Notes under the pieces: model-generated | Seen by the model: only the letters and a program-made list of their open reading frames with translations | Database searches by the model: none | What the model was told of the DNA's origin: nothing | DNA from: Franzmannia pantelleriensis | GTDB lineage: Bacteria > Pseudomonadota > Gammaproteobacteria > Pseudomonadales > Halomonadaceae | Length of the DNA stretch: 64,000 nucleotides | Direction of reading: 5' to 3' | NCBI RefSeq assembly: GCF_900102875.1 | Contig: NZ_FNGH01000002.1 | Span: 372,001 to 436,000, forward strand | Position numbers and translations under genes: made by a program | In this document: positions 29,615 through 36,828 of the stretch, one piece after another | Layout of the letters: every line of letters starts with the position of its first letter | How positions within the stretch are numbered: position 1 is the first letter of the stretch

Positions 29615-29812
29615 CTAGAAAAAGCCAAGCCACAAGCCTATGCCGTGAATAATGCCTATAGGAAAGAATAGCGCACCAGCTATTAGGAATCCCCACCATC
29701 CTTCAGACAATGAAGTGATAACGTGTGTCAGCCATGCCGCAACGCTTATAAGCATAAGGGCCATGCCTATCACTGAGCTTAAATCAGTCTGACCGATCTG
29801 TTTTTTCTTCAT
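29615..29812 (-). CDS. Small two-span membrane protein of the element
   Basis: A 65-residue protein with two membrane segments (VIGMALMLISVAAWLTHVI and WGFLIAGALFFPIGIIHGIGLWLGFF) after a basic MKKKQIG start, so N-terminus probably inside. ATG 29812 has AGGG 9 nt upstream. The frame is open up to a TTG at 29896 that overlaps the integrase stop, but the extra residues are not needed. No family recognised; superinfection-exclusion and holin-like roles are possible. It follows the integrase on the same strand. Confidence 0.65.
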   Translation of the reverse strand: MKKKQIGQTDLSSVIGMALMLISVAAWLTHVITSLSEGWWGFLIAGALFFPIGIIHGIGLWLGFF

Positions 29813-29892
29813 CCCGTATATCCCTGCTAGGTTATTGCCATGCCAGCCCCAAGGTAGCTTAGCCAAACTCGGATACGCAAGCCGGTGCTTTA

Positions 29893-31218
29893 TCAATGCA
29901 AGGCCTCCAGCTGTATCGTCTCCACTGCTTCAAGGCGTGTTTTGAAGGTCGGTCCCCGGTTGTAGACCCTATTGGCGGTAGTGAGCCCTCGCTCATGGCC
30001 AGTCACCCAGACGATGATTTCCTCTCTTTGACCAGCATCACCCATGATCGTAATGGCTGTGGTCCTGAAGGAGTGGAAGCATATATTCCGGCCACCCTTG
30101 GAGAGGATCTTGTTGATCAAACGGCTAAACCACTGGGAGAACTTCGGGCTCTTCTTGCCATCGCGGCGCTTAGTGGCCTCAGCTTCAGAGAAAAGATATT
30201 CCCTACCTGAAGCCTTGCTGTCTCTGAGTTGGTCGAGAACTTCTTGTTTAATATCAGGATGCAACGGGACTTCTCGTGTAGCGTTGCTGTTCTTACCCTC
30301 ACGGATGGCCAGACACCAGATACCTTGGCGCTGAACGATGTCCGTCGCCTTGAGTGAACAGAGTTCGTCGATCCTAGCCCCTGTGTAGAAGCCCAGGCGC
30401 GGCAGAACGTAGTAGATCCCCCGGTTGTCCTCGGTGGCGGAGAAGATCGCCTCAACATCGGCTCGTGTGAACTGATCATAGTGCCGGACAGTGGCCTTGG
30501 GCTTGAGGTTATGGCCTTTGAACGGGTTACCGGAGGGAAGCTCTTCCTCCATAGAGTATTCGCCGTGGTTCCAGATAGCCGAGAGTCCCGACAGATAATT
30601 GGATATTGTCTGGCGCGTCTTCCCGGTGCCAAGCTGGGTGGTGACGAAATCTTTCACCTTGGACCGCGTGATGTCAGCTAGTGAGCAGTCTTCCTCCCCC
30701 AGGTGGCCAAGCAATAGGCCCACGGCCAGGGTGTTCTTCGAGACAGTGGAAGGCTTCCGCTCGATCAAGGGTGACTCTGTCCAGTCCTCTAGAGCGCCTC
30801 TGAGGCTCAACCGGTAGCGGTTCGGTATGTGCCCCTGCTGGACGCTCTGGAAGGCGTCTAGCTCGATCTCTGGCAGCTTCTCGGGGTCTAAGACGTCGGA
30901 CAGCGTCACTGGGTCGCGTGGATCGGGGCCAACAAGCGAAGCTGACGTTTCTTTCAGGTGGTCCCTTGCTTCCAGGAACATCCGCCGCTGCTGGCGCTGG
31001 CTGGCCTGACCCTTTAGCTGGGCCTCGACATCGGACAGTTCGACCAGCACTCGGTCTCTAATTCGACAGGCTTCGTCGAGGTCGCCCGTCTGGGTGCTCT
31101 GCTGGAGGATCTTCTTACCGAGGTGCTTGGCCAGGGTCGGAGATAGGCGCTTCTGGATGAACCAGACGTTGCCGCGCTGGCGAAGGCTGCGAGTGTCGGT
31201 AGGCTTGCCCCTGGCCAT
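29893..31218 (-). CDS. Tyrosine integrase of the tRNA-Gly element
   Basis: A 441-residue phage-type tyrosine recombinase. N-terminal ~60 residues (RQRGNVWFIQKRLSPTLAKHLGKK) resemble the DUF6538 arm-binding region. A SAM-like core-binding domain spans ~160-240, and the catalytic domain is C-terminal: the first Arg in RLGFYTGARIDELCSL, H-x-x-R in CFHSFRTTAITIMG, the second His in WVTGHERG, and the nucleophile Tyr in ANRVYNRG. It should catalyse integration and excision at the 21-bp core in tRNA-Gly. ATG 31218 follows GAGGGC. The gene lies 149 nt from the tRNA 3' end, with the arm-type repeats in between. Confidence 0.95.
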   Translation of the reverse strand: MARGKPTDTRSLRQRGNVWFIQKRLSPTLAKHLGKKILQQSTQTGDLDEACRIRDRVLVELSDVEAQLKGQASQRQQRRMFLEARDHLKETSASLVGPDPRDPVTLSDVLDPEKLPEIELDAFQSVQQGHIPNRYRLSLRGALEDWTESPLIERKPSTVSKNTLAVGLLLGHLGEEDCSLADITRSKVKDFVTTQLGTGKTRQTISNYLSGLSAIWNHGEYSMEEELPSGNPFKGHNLKPKATVRHYDQFTRADVEAIFSATEDNRGIYYVLPRLGFYTGARIDELCSLKATDIVQRQGIWCLAIREGKNSNATREVPLHPDIKQEVLDQLRDSKASGREYLFSEAEATKRRDGKKSPKFSQWFSRLINKILSKGGRNICFHSFRTTAITIMGDAGQREEIIVWVTGHERGLTTANRVYNRGPTFKTRLEAVETIQLEALH

Positions 31219-31280
31219 GGTGATGCCCTCAATCGTTCGGTGATCGACAGGGCGAGGGTATCATTGGAGCAGAGAACAGG

Positions 31281-31311
31281 TGTAGCCACTTCTGTAGCCA
31301 TTTCTGTAGCA
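31281..31311 (+). repeat. Right arm-type integrase repeats (three TGTAGC[C/A] units)
   Basis: Units TGTAGCCA, TGTAGCCA and TGTAGCAC start at 31281, 31293 and 31305, exactly 12 bp apart, in the same orientation as the left-end units. They lie between the integrase start and the right att core. Confidence 0.75.
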
Positions 31312-31366
31312 CCTAACCCCATGATTGGTATGTAAAACCTTGGGTATCAACGGCTTGGGTGACTAC

Positions 31367-31440
31367 TGGAGCGGGTGAAGGGAATCGAACCCTCGTCTTA
31401 AGCTTGGGAAGCTTCTGCTCTACCATTGAGCTACACCCGC
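31367..31440 (-). tRNA. glyU: tRNA-Gly (anticodon CCC), with encoded CCA; att site of the element
   Basis: On the minus strand from 31440: acceptor GCGGGTG pairs with CACCCGC; D-arm GCTC/GAGC; anticodon loop TTCCCAA, so anticodon CCC; T-arm GAGGGTTCGATTCCCTT; 3' end TCCA encoded in the gene. It closely matches E. coli tRNA-Gly(CCC). The 74-nt gene is intact; the element lies immediately downstream, and the last 21 nt are the right att core. There is one probable weak pair at 27-43 (G-A). Confidence 0.95.
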
Positions 31441-31452
31441 TGGGCGCTTTCG

Positions 31453-31481
31453 ATAGTAAATCCAGAGGCTTAGCCATGCAA
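31453..31481 (-). promoter_or_regulatory. Sigma-70 promoter of tRNA-Gly
   Basis: On the minus strand TTGCAT (31481-31476), a 17-nt spacer and TACTAT (31458-31453) lie just upstream of the tRNA 5' end at 31440. Spacing is ideal. Confidence 0.65.
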
Positions 31482-31559
31482 GCTGCGGGACCCCATGCAG
31501 GAAAATTTCTCGCTGGGGTGAATCATTTCAAGAGCGGGTGGTCACAGTGGGTATAAGCA

Positions 31560-31643
31560 CATTTCGTCGATAGCAGTCGCGAACCTCGTGCTTATGCTTA
31601 CTTTCGATCTTGCCGCCACGTTCGCGCGTGGCGGCTTTTCTTT
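31560..31643 (+). ncRNA. Candidate small RNA ending in an orphan terminator
   Basis: A TATAAG -10-like hexamer at 31552-31557 is followed by ~80 nt without an ORF, ending in the terminator at 31612-31643. ATAAGCAC (31553-31560) and GTGCTTAT (31588-31595) are perfect inverted arms, overlapping the putative promoter and the transcript. The nearest plus-strand gene upstream is more than 7 kb away, so the terminator has no coding gene to serve. The -35 is not convincing. Confidence 0.3.
31612..31643 (+). terminator. Rho-independent terminator with no plus-strand gene upstream
   Basis: GCCGCCACG and CGTGGCGGC form a 9-bp stem around TTCGCG, followed by TTTTCTTT on the plus strand. Confidence 0.8.
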
Positions 31644-31666
31644 GTGCGTGGCTTACCCGGGGCGAA

Positions 31667-31698
31667 CCAGAAACGCCGCCCGCGGGCGGCGTTTCTGG
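31667..31698. terminator. Terminator downstream of the CBS-domain gene
   Basis: A perfect 32-nt palindrome, CCAGAAACGCCGCCCG/CGGGCGGCGTTTCTGG, 14 nt beyond the stop of the CBS gene (minus strand). Confidence 0.8.
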
Positions 31699-31711
31699 CC
31701 GTAATGCACGG

Positions 31712-32128
31712 TCAGTGCTTGTTCTTGCCGCGCATGCGCAGGATGGCCATCAGCACGTCGCGGCGGGTGACGATACCTACCAGGCGCTCCTGCTCGACGA
31801 CCGGAAATACCTTGGGCTTGGTGCCGAGCATCTCCTGGGCGAGATCGGTGATGCTCTTGTTGGGCGTGACGGCGAGCACTTCGTGGCGCATCAGCTCCTT
31901 GACCAGCGGTGGCTCGTCGTCGAGGTAGGCGCTCTCCAGTACCTTGCCGAGCACGTCCTGCTCGGAGATGAAGCCGATCAGGTGATCGCGCTGGTCGACC
32001 ACCGGTACCCCGGGTAAGCGGTGAAGGGCCAGGCCTTCGACCAGGGTATTCACCGAGGTGGTGGCAGTGACCCGGTAGCAGTCACGTGACATGATCTCGC
32101 GAACCGTAGTGGGGGCCTTGTTGGGCAT
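31712..32128 (-). CDS. CBS-domain pair protein
   Basis: A 138-residue stand-alone Bateman module: CBS1 (VREIMSRDCYRVTATTSVNTLVEGLALHRLPGVPVVDQRDHLIGFISEQDVL, in part) and CBS2 (VKELMRHEVLAVTPNKSITDLAQEML ... FPVVEQERLVGIVTRRDVLMAIL). Such modules bind adenine nucleotides and may regulate a partner that is not encoded here. ATG 32128 is 7 nt after AAGGAGAT; the frame from 32239 is a longer but unsupported reading. Confidence 0.88.
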   Translation of the reverse strand: MPNKAPTTVREIMSRDCYRVTATTSVNTLVEGLALHRLPGVPVVDQRDHLIGFISEQDVLGKVLESAYLDDEPPLVKELMRHEVLAVTPNKSITDLAQEMLGTKPKVFPVVEQERLVGIVTRRDVLMAILRMRGKNKH

Positions 32129-32342
32129 GAACGATCTCCTTGTGCCGGTACGAGTGCCACGGAGGCAAACGTGTCTCGCGATTTCAGCATAGCTGAGTCC
32201 TGCATGGCGTAATGCGATAGGTGTAACACGTCTAGCCAACGTTATGGCCAGGCGCAGGTGGAACCCTGCCCGGACACACGACTCGAAAAGGGAGAAGCAC
32301 GCCCCCAGGGGCTGCCTTGAATATGCCGCAAGGGGAAACGCG

Positions 32343-32645
32343 ATGGATGCACGTCAGTATCTGGCCAAGAAAGGCCTGAACCTCGACAAGGACGACGATA
32401 AGCCCAACACCCTGGAGGAGCTTGCCTGGTCGCGTGCCCGTGAGGCCGGTCAGCACCGTCCGCGTAGCGGCACGCCCCACGACTGGGAGGATTGGGAGCG
32501 TTACCACGATACGCTGGCTGAGGGAGCCGAGGAGCTGGGCCAGAAGATTAACCATCAGGCGCACTTGCATTACTTGAACAAGGATGACGCAGAGGCCAAC
32601 CAGCGAGAACTGTTGTCGCCGCTCAAGACGCGTTCGGATGACTGA
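32343..32645 (+). CDS. Small charged protein, unknown
   Basis: A 100-residue, highly charged and likely flexible helical protein (KKGLNLDKDDDKPNTLEELA; WEDWERYHDTLAEGAEELGQ). AAGGGG precedes ATG 32343. No membrane span, signal or known domain. It ends 9 nt before the convergent glpD. Function unknown. Confidence 0.65.
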   Translation: MDARQYLAKKGLNLDKDDDKPNTLEELAWSRAREAGQHRPRSGTPHDWEDWERYHDTLAEGAEELGQKINHQAHLHYLNKDDAEANQRELLSPLKTRSDD

Positions 32646-32654
32646 GCCCGACGT

Positions 32655-34160
32655 TCAGGCAGGGCTTGTCAGCATACGCGAGGCGAGATAATCGTCGATA
32701 TGCTGACGCTGCTCGGCGTCGAGCAACAGGCCAAGCTTGGTACGGCGCCAGATGATGTCGTCAGCGCAATGCGCCCACTCATGATCCATCAGATAATCTA
32801 CCTCTCGCTGGCTCAGGCCGGCCCCAAAGTGCTCACCCAGCCCCTCTTCGTGCGTACAGTTGGCCAGGAAGCCTAGGCACAGGCTGCCATAGCTCGAGGC
32901 AAAGCGCCGCGCCCTGGCCTCGCCGAGAAACGGGTAGTCACGAATCAGTTGCGCACTGAACTCGCTCTGGGAGCGAATATCCCCCCCCGGCAACAGCGCC
33001 TCGGCCGTCCAACTGCGGCCCATCTCCGGTAACAGTTCCGCGACCTCACGGAGTGCTGCCTCGGCTAGCTTGCGGTAGGTAGTGATCTTGCCGCCGAAGA
33101 TCGACAGCATCGGCGCGCCATGGCTGTCCAGGTCGAGGGTGTAATCACGCGTCATTGCCGATGGGTCGGTGGATTCGTCATCGCACAGCGGGCGCACCCC
33201 CGAGAAACTACTCAGCACGTCATCGCGACTAAGCTGCTGCTTGAAGTGGAAGTTGACCACATCAAGGATGTAGTCGGTCTCCTCATCGCTTACCGATACC
33301 CGCGAGGGGTCGCCGTCATAGCGCCTATCGGTGGTGCCGATCAGGCTGAAATCCTGATGATACGGCAATACGAACACGATCCGACCATCCTTGTTCTGCA
33401 GGATATAGGCGCGATCGTCGTGATTGAGGCGTGGCACGACCAGGTGGCTGCCCTGAATCATGCGGATGCCGTAGCGCGATTGGCGATGGGCGCTCTGGCG
33501 AATGAAGCTTTCGACCCAAGGCCCGGAGGCATTGACCAGCACCTTGGCATGTCGTACCGACTGCTCGCCGGTGAGGGTGTTCTCCAGGGTGATGACCCAG
33601 CGCCCCTGCTCCTCACGCGCATCGACACAGCGCGTACGTACTAGCACTTCAGCGCCATTGTGCTGGGCCTGCAGGGCGTTGAGCACTACCAGTCGCGCAT
33701 CGTCGACCCAGCAATCAGAGTATTCGAAGCCCTGTACGATATCGGGATGCAGCGGACTCTCGGCATCGAAACGGACCCGCCGTGAGCCGGGCAGGCTATC
33801 TCGCTTGCCGAGATGGTCGTAGAGGAAGAGTCCGGCGCGAATCATCCATGCCGGCCGCAGGTGTGGCTGATGCGGCAGGATGAAGCGTAGCGGCCAGACG
33901 ATGTGCGGCGCTTTGCGTAACAGTACCTCGCGCTCCTTGAGCGCCTCGCGGACCAGCCGAAACTCGCGATGCTCGAGATAGCGCAGCCCACCATGAATCA
34001 GCTTGCTGCTAGCCGACGATGTGGCGCTGGCCAGGTCAGCTTGTTCGCAGAGGCCGACCGCCAGGCCACGTCCTGCGGCATCATTGGCGATGCCGGTGCC
34101 ATTGATCCCTCCGCCAATCACGAAGAGGTCCATACACGGTGTCGCTGAAGGTGAGGGCAT
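32655..34160 (-). CDS. glpD: Aerobic glycerol-3-phosphate dehydrogenase GlpD
   Basis: A ~501-residue FAD enzyme on the inner membrane face that oxidises glycerol-3-phosphate to DHAP and passes electrons to quinone. The FAD motif MDLFVIGGGINGTGIANDAAGRG is followed by SATSSASSKLIHGGLRYLEHREFRLVREAL, the GlpD signature. IVFVLPYHQDFSLIGTTDRRY and LSSFSGVRPLCDDES are further family blocks. The start is ATG 34160; a GTG at 34196 is possible. It is divergent from glpSTPQUV, with GlpR-like operators between, so glycerol import and oxidation are probably co-regulated. No glpK or glpR is in the window. Confidence 0.96.
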   Translation of the reverse strand: MPSPSATPCMDLFVIGGGINGTGIANDAAGRGLAVGLCEQADLASATSSASSKLIHGGLRYLEHREFRLVREALKEREVLLRKAPHIVWPLRFILPHQPHLRPAWMIRAGLFLYDHLGKRDSLPGSRRVRFDAESPLHPDIVQGFEYSDCWVDDARLVVLNALQAQHNGAEVLVRTRCVDAREEQGRWVITLENTLTGEQSVRHAKVLVNASGPWVESFIRQSAHRQSRYGIRMIQGSHLVVPRLNHDDRAYILQNKDGRIVFVLPYHQDFSLIGTTDRRYDGDPSRVSVSDEETDYILDVVNFHFKQQLSRDDVLSSFSGVRPLCDDESTDPSAMTRDYTLDLDSHGAPMLSIFGGKITTYRKLAEAALREVAELLPEMGRSWTAEALLPGGDIRSQSEFSAQLIRDYPFLGEARARRFASSYGSLCLGFLANCTHEEGLGEHFGAGLSQREVDYLMDHEWAHCADDIIWRRTKLGLLLDAEQRQHIDDYLASRMLTSPA

Positions 34161-34637
34161 GGCGCTATTCCGTCTGAGTCGTCGTGGGGTCGTCACATGG
34201 TGACAGATCTGAAAATGTGTGTTTGAAAACGAACATAGAAGAAAATCTAACGAACATCAAGCATTGCCAGACATTGCCCGTGCTTGAGAAGTAACGTATT
34301 GAAATATAGGGGATATGCCAGGCTATAGGCGCTATCCAAGCGCTGTGTTCGATGTCTTGCATGGTAAATAAAGTTATAAAAACCAGTGCTTTACCTTTTT
34401 TTCGGTGACCATGGGATGCCATGCAAACCGGCCTTCGGTTACAGGAGCGGCTTAGTCAAAAGTATAATGTCGATAAAAATTCATTTATAACAATGGCTTG
34501 AGCTATTTTTGTGAGTGTCGGCAGGAAGCGTTGCGGCGTGTTCGTAATTTCATGATTGTATGTTCGAACGAAACTGCACTAGGGTTCGAGAACGCAAGTG
34601 ACGTCGTCACCCATACAACAATCACGATGAGTTCGGC
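34161..34637. other. Divergent glpD / glpS control region
   Basis: AT-rich, no gene. It carries one good GlpR-like operator (34218-34237) and half-sites near both promoters (34249-34257 and 34559-34567). A long frame at 34165-34422 minus has no family features and is taken as spurious. Confidence 0.6.
34218..34237. promoter_or_regulatory. GlpR-like operator
   Basis: TGTGTTTGAAAACGAACATA matches 17 of 20 positions of the GlpR operator consensus WATGTTCGWTAWCGAACATW. Perfect half-sites AACGAACAT (34249-34257) and TATGTTCGA (34559-34567) lie on the glpD and glpS sides. Repression by GlpR, released by glycerol-3-phosphate, is inferred. Confidence 0.65.
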
Positions 34638-35726
34638 ATGTCCTTGATATTAGAAAATATCGATCATGTAGTCGGCGCCAGCACCCACATCGAGGGCGTT
34701 AGCCTTGAGCTGGCGCCTGGATCCTTCAACGTGCTGCTGGGGCGTACCCTGGCAGGCAAGACTACCCTGATGCGACTGATGGCGGGGCTCGAAGCGCCAA
34801 CCCACGGCAAAGTGATGATGCACGGTCGCGATGTCACCGGGGTGCCGGTGCGCAAACGCAATGTGTCGATGGTGTATCAGCAGTTCATCAACTATCCGAC
34901 CCTGAGCGTGTTCGATAACATCGCCTCGCCGCTGCAGTTGGCCAGGGTAGACAAGCAGGAGATTCGGCGCCGCGTCCATGAAACCGCTGAGATGCTGCAT
35001 ATCGAGCACCTACTGGATCGTTTCCCCCTCGAGCTTTCCGGTGGCCAGCAGCAGCGCACGGCGATGGGGCGGGCGCTGGTCAAGGACGCTGAGTTGATCC
35101 TGTTCGATGAGCCACTGGTCAATCTTGATTACAAGCTGCGCGAAGAGTTTCGCGACGAGTTGCGTGAACTGTTCAAGGCCAAGAACTGCATTGCGGTATA
35201 TGCCACGACAGAACCCAACGAAGCCTTGGCGCTCGGCGGCCACACTGCGGTCCTGCATGAAGGGCGGCTGCTGCAGTACGGTCGCACCGAGGACGTCTAT
35301 CACCGGCCCCGAGACATTCTCACCGCCGAGATGTTTTCCGAGCCGCCGATCAATGTGATGCCGGGGTTGGTCTCGGGCAGTGAAGTGTCATTCGATGACA
35401 CGCTCTATTTCCCGGTCGATGAGGTCTTTTCGCGCCTAGATCCTGGCGCTTACCACTTCGGCGTACGCGCCTCGCATATCAGCTTGTCACGCTTGCATCC
35501 CACCGACCTGGAAGTAGAGGTGACCGTCGAACTGTCCGAGATCAGTGGCTCGGAAACCTTCCTGCACGTGCGTAACGATATTTTCTCACTGGTGCTGCAT
35601 CTGGGTGGCGTGCATCGCTTCGAAACCGATCAGCGCATCACGGTTTTCCTACCGACTCACAAGATGTATGCCTTCGACCAGCACGGCGCCATTGTGCACG
35701 TGCCGAGCCATCGAGGAGGGCGCTGA
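34638..35726 (+). CDS. glpS: Glycerol ABC transporter ATPase GlpS
   Basis: A 362-residue sugar-type ATPase. Walker A GRTLAGKTT (residues ~34-42), Q-loop YQQ, canonical signature LSGGQQQRTAMGRALV, Walker B LILFDEPLVNLD, but the H-loop reads YATTEPNEAL, so the histidine is replaced. A C-terminal TOBE-like domain follows. It is paired with GlpT, whose defects are complementary: see the finding on asymmetric ATP sites. ATG 34638 is the first gene of the glp operon as known from Rhizobium glpSTPQUV (glycerol import). Confidence 0.9.
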   Translation: MSLILENIDHVVGASTHIEGVSLELAPGSFNVLLGRTLAGKTTLMRLMAGLEAPTHGKVMMHGRDVTGVPVRKRNVSMVYQQFINYPTLSVFDNIASPLQLARVDKQEIRRRVHETAEMLHIEHLLDRFPLELSGGQQQRTAMGRALVKDAELILFDEPLVNLDYKLREEFRDELRELFKAKNCIAVYATTEPNEALALGGHTAVLHEGRLLQYGRTEDVYHRPRDILTAEMFSEPPINVMPGLVSGSEVSFDDTLYFPVDEVFSRLDPGAYHFGVRASHISLSRLHPTDLEVEVTVELSEISGSETFLHVRNDIFSLVLHLGGVHRFETDQRITVFLPTHKMYAFDQHGAIVHVPSHRGGR

Positions 35727-35727
35727 C

Positions 35728-36828
35728 ATGGCCGAGATCATATTGAAGTCGCTAGCTCACAGTTATTCGGAGAATCCGTCTTCTCCCCAGGACTATGCCA
35801 TTCGTGAAATGAGTCATACCTGGCATCAGGGCGGTGCCTATGCACTGCTGGGACCGTCTGGCTGTGGTAAATCGACGCTGCTCAATATCATTTCCGGGCT
35901 ACTCAATCCCTCCGAAGGGGACGTGATATTTGACCAGCGTATCGTCAACGATCTTCCACCTGAAGAGCGCAATATCGCTCAAGTATTTCAGTTCCCAGTG
36001 GTCTACGACACCATGACGGTGTTCGACAACCTGGCCTTCCCTTTGCGTAATATCGGCACCCCGGAAAGCAAGGTAAAACCACGGGTCAGGGAGATTGCCG
36101 ATATCCTCGACCTTACCGCTCAGCTTACCCGCAAGGCCAAGAACCTTACTGCCGACGAGAAGCAGAAGGTCTCCATGGGGCGCGGCTTAGTACGTGATGA
36201 CGTGTCTGCGATTCTGTTCGACGAGCCGCTGACGGTGATCGACCCGCAGCTCAAGTGGAAGTTACGTCGCAAGCTTAAAGAGATTCACGAGCAGTTCAAC
36301 ATCACCATGATCTATGTCACTCACGATCAGCTCGAAGCCTCGACCTTCGCCGACAAGATCGCGGTGATGTACGCAGGGCAAGTCGTCCAGTTCGGCACGC
36401 CCACCGAGCTATTTGAAGCCCCCGCACATACCTTCGTTGGCTATTTCATTGGTAGCCCCGGCATGAATTTCATACCCGTCAGCGCCACGTCCGAAGCGTT
36501 GATGTACGGAGACCTTTCCATCCCGGTGGGACAGCGTCTGGTAGATGCCGCCCGCCGCTGCGGTACCGACAACCTCAAGCTGGGGATTCGCCCGGAATTC
36601 ATCGAGGTGGCCGTCGCTCCCGGTGACGGTGATCTCGAGGTGAGCGTCAAGGACGTCCAGGACCTTGGCACCTACCGCATCATGTCCTGCTACCTGGGGG
36701 AGGAACTCTTCAAGGTTCGCTTGAACGAGGATCAGCCACTCCCTCACGGGTTGGCCTACCTGCGTTTTCCCGAGCGCTGGCTGGGGCTCTACGCCGACGA
36801 ATACCGAGTGGAGATCGAGCATGGTTAA
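35728..36828 (+). CDS. glpT: Glycerol ABC transporter ATPase GlpT
   Basis: A 366-residue ATPase. Walker A is canonical (GPSGCGKST) and the H-loop is canonical (MIYVTHDQLEA), but the signature is degraded to LTADEKQKVSMGRGLV in place of LSGGQ. Walker B is ILFDEPLTVID. A TOBE-like C-terminus is present. It starts at ATG 35728, 1 nt after the glpS stop, following GAGGAGGGC. Despite its symbol it is the ABC protein of the Rhizobium-type glycerol system, not the E. coli G3P antiporter GlpT. Confidence 0.9.
   Translation: MAEIILKSLAHSYSENPSSPQDYAIREMSHTWHQGGAYALLGPSGCGKSTLLNIISGLLNPSEGDVIFDQRIVNDLPPEERNIAQVFQFPVVYDTMTVFDNLAFPLRNIGTPESKVKPRVREIADILDLTAQLTRKAKNLTADEKQKVSMGRGLVRDDVSAILFDEPLTVIDPQLKWKLRRKLKEIHEQFNITMIYVTHDQLEASTFADKIAVMYAGQVVQFGTPTELFEAPAHTFVGYFIGSPGMNFIPVSATSEALMYGDLSIPVGQRLVDAARRCGTDNLKLGIRPEFIEVAVAPGDGDLEVSVKDVQDLGTYRIMSCYLGEELFKVRLNEDQPLPHGLAYLRFPERWLGLYADEYRVEIEHG

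Larger units (their letters stand above)
23073..31387. mobile_element. 8.3-kb integrative element in tRNA-Gly(CCC); phage satellite or reduced T7-like prophage
   Basis: Bounded by exact 21-bp direct repeats (23073-23093, 31367-31387), the right one being the 3' end of an intact tRNA-Gly. The tyrosine integrase gene is next to the tRNA and reads inward. Arm-type TGTAGCCA repeats lie just inside both ends. By eye the DNA is less GC-rich than the flanks. Cargo on the minus strand, from the right: integrase, small membrane protein, exported protein, winged-helix regulator, 116-residue unknown, Rha-like regulator, unknown basic protein, RNase HI, gp14-like virion protein; on the plus strand, at the left: 57-residue protein and serine recombinase. 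There is no capsid, portal, tail or terminase gene. Confidence 0.88.
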
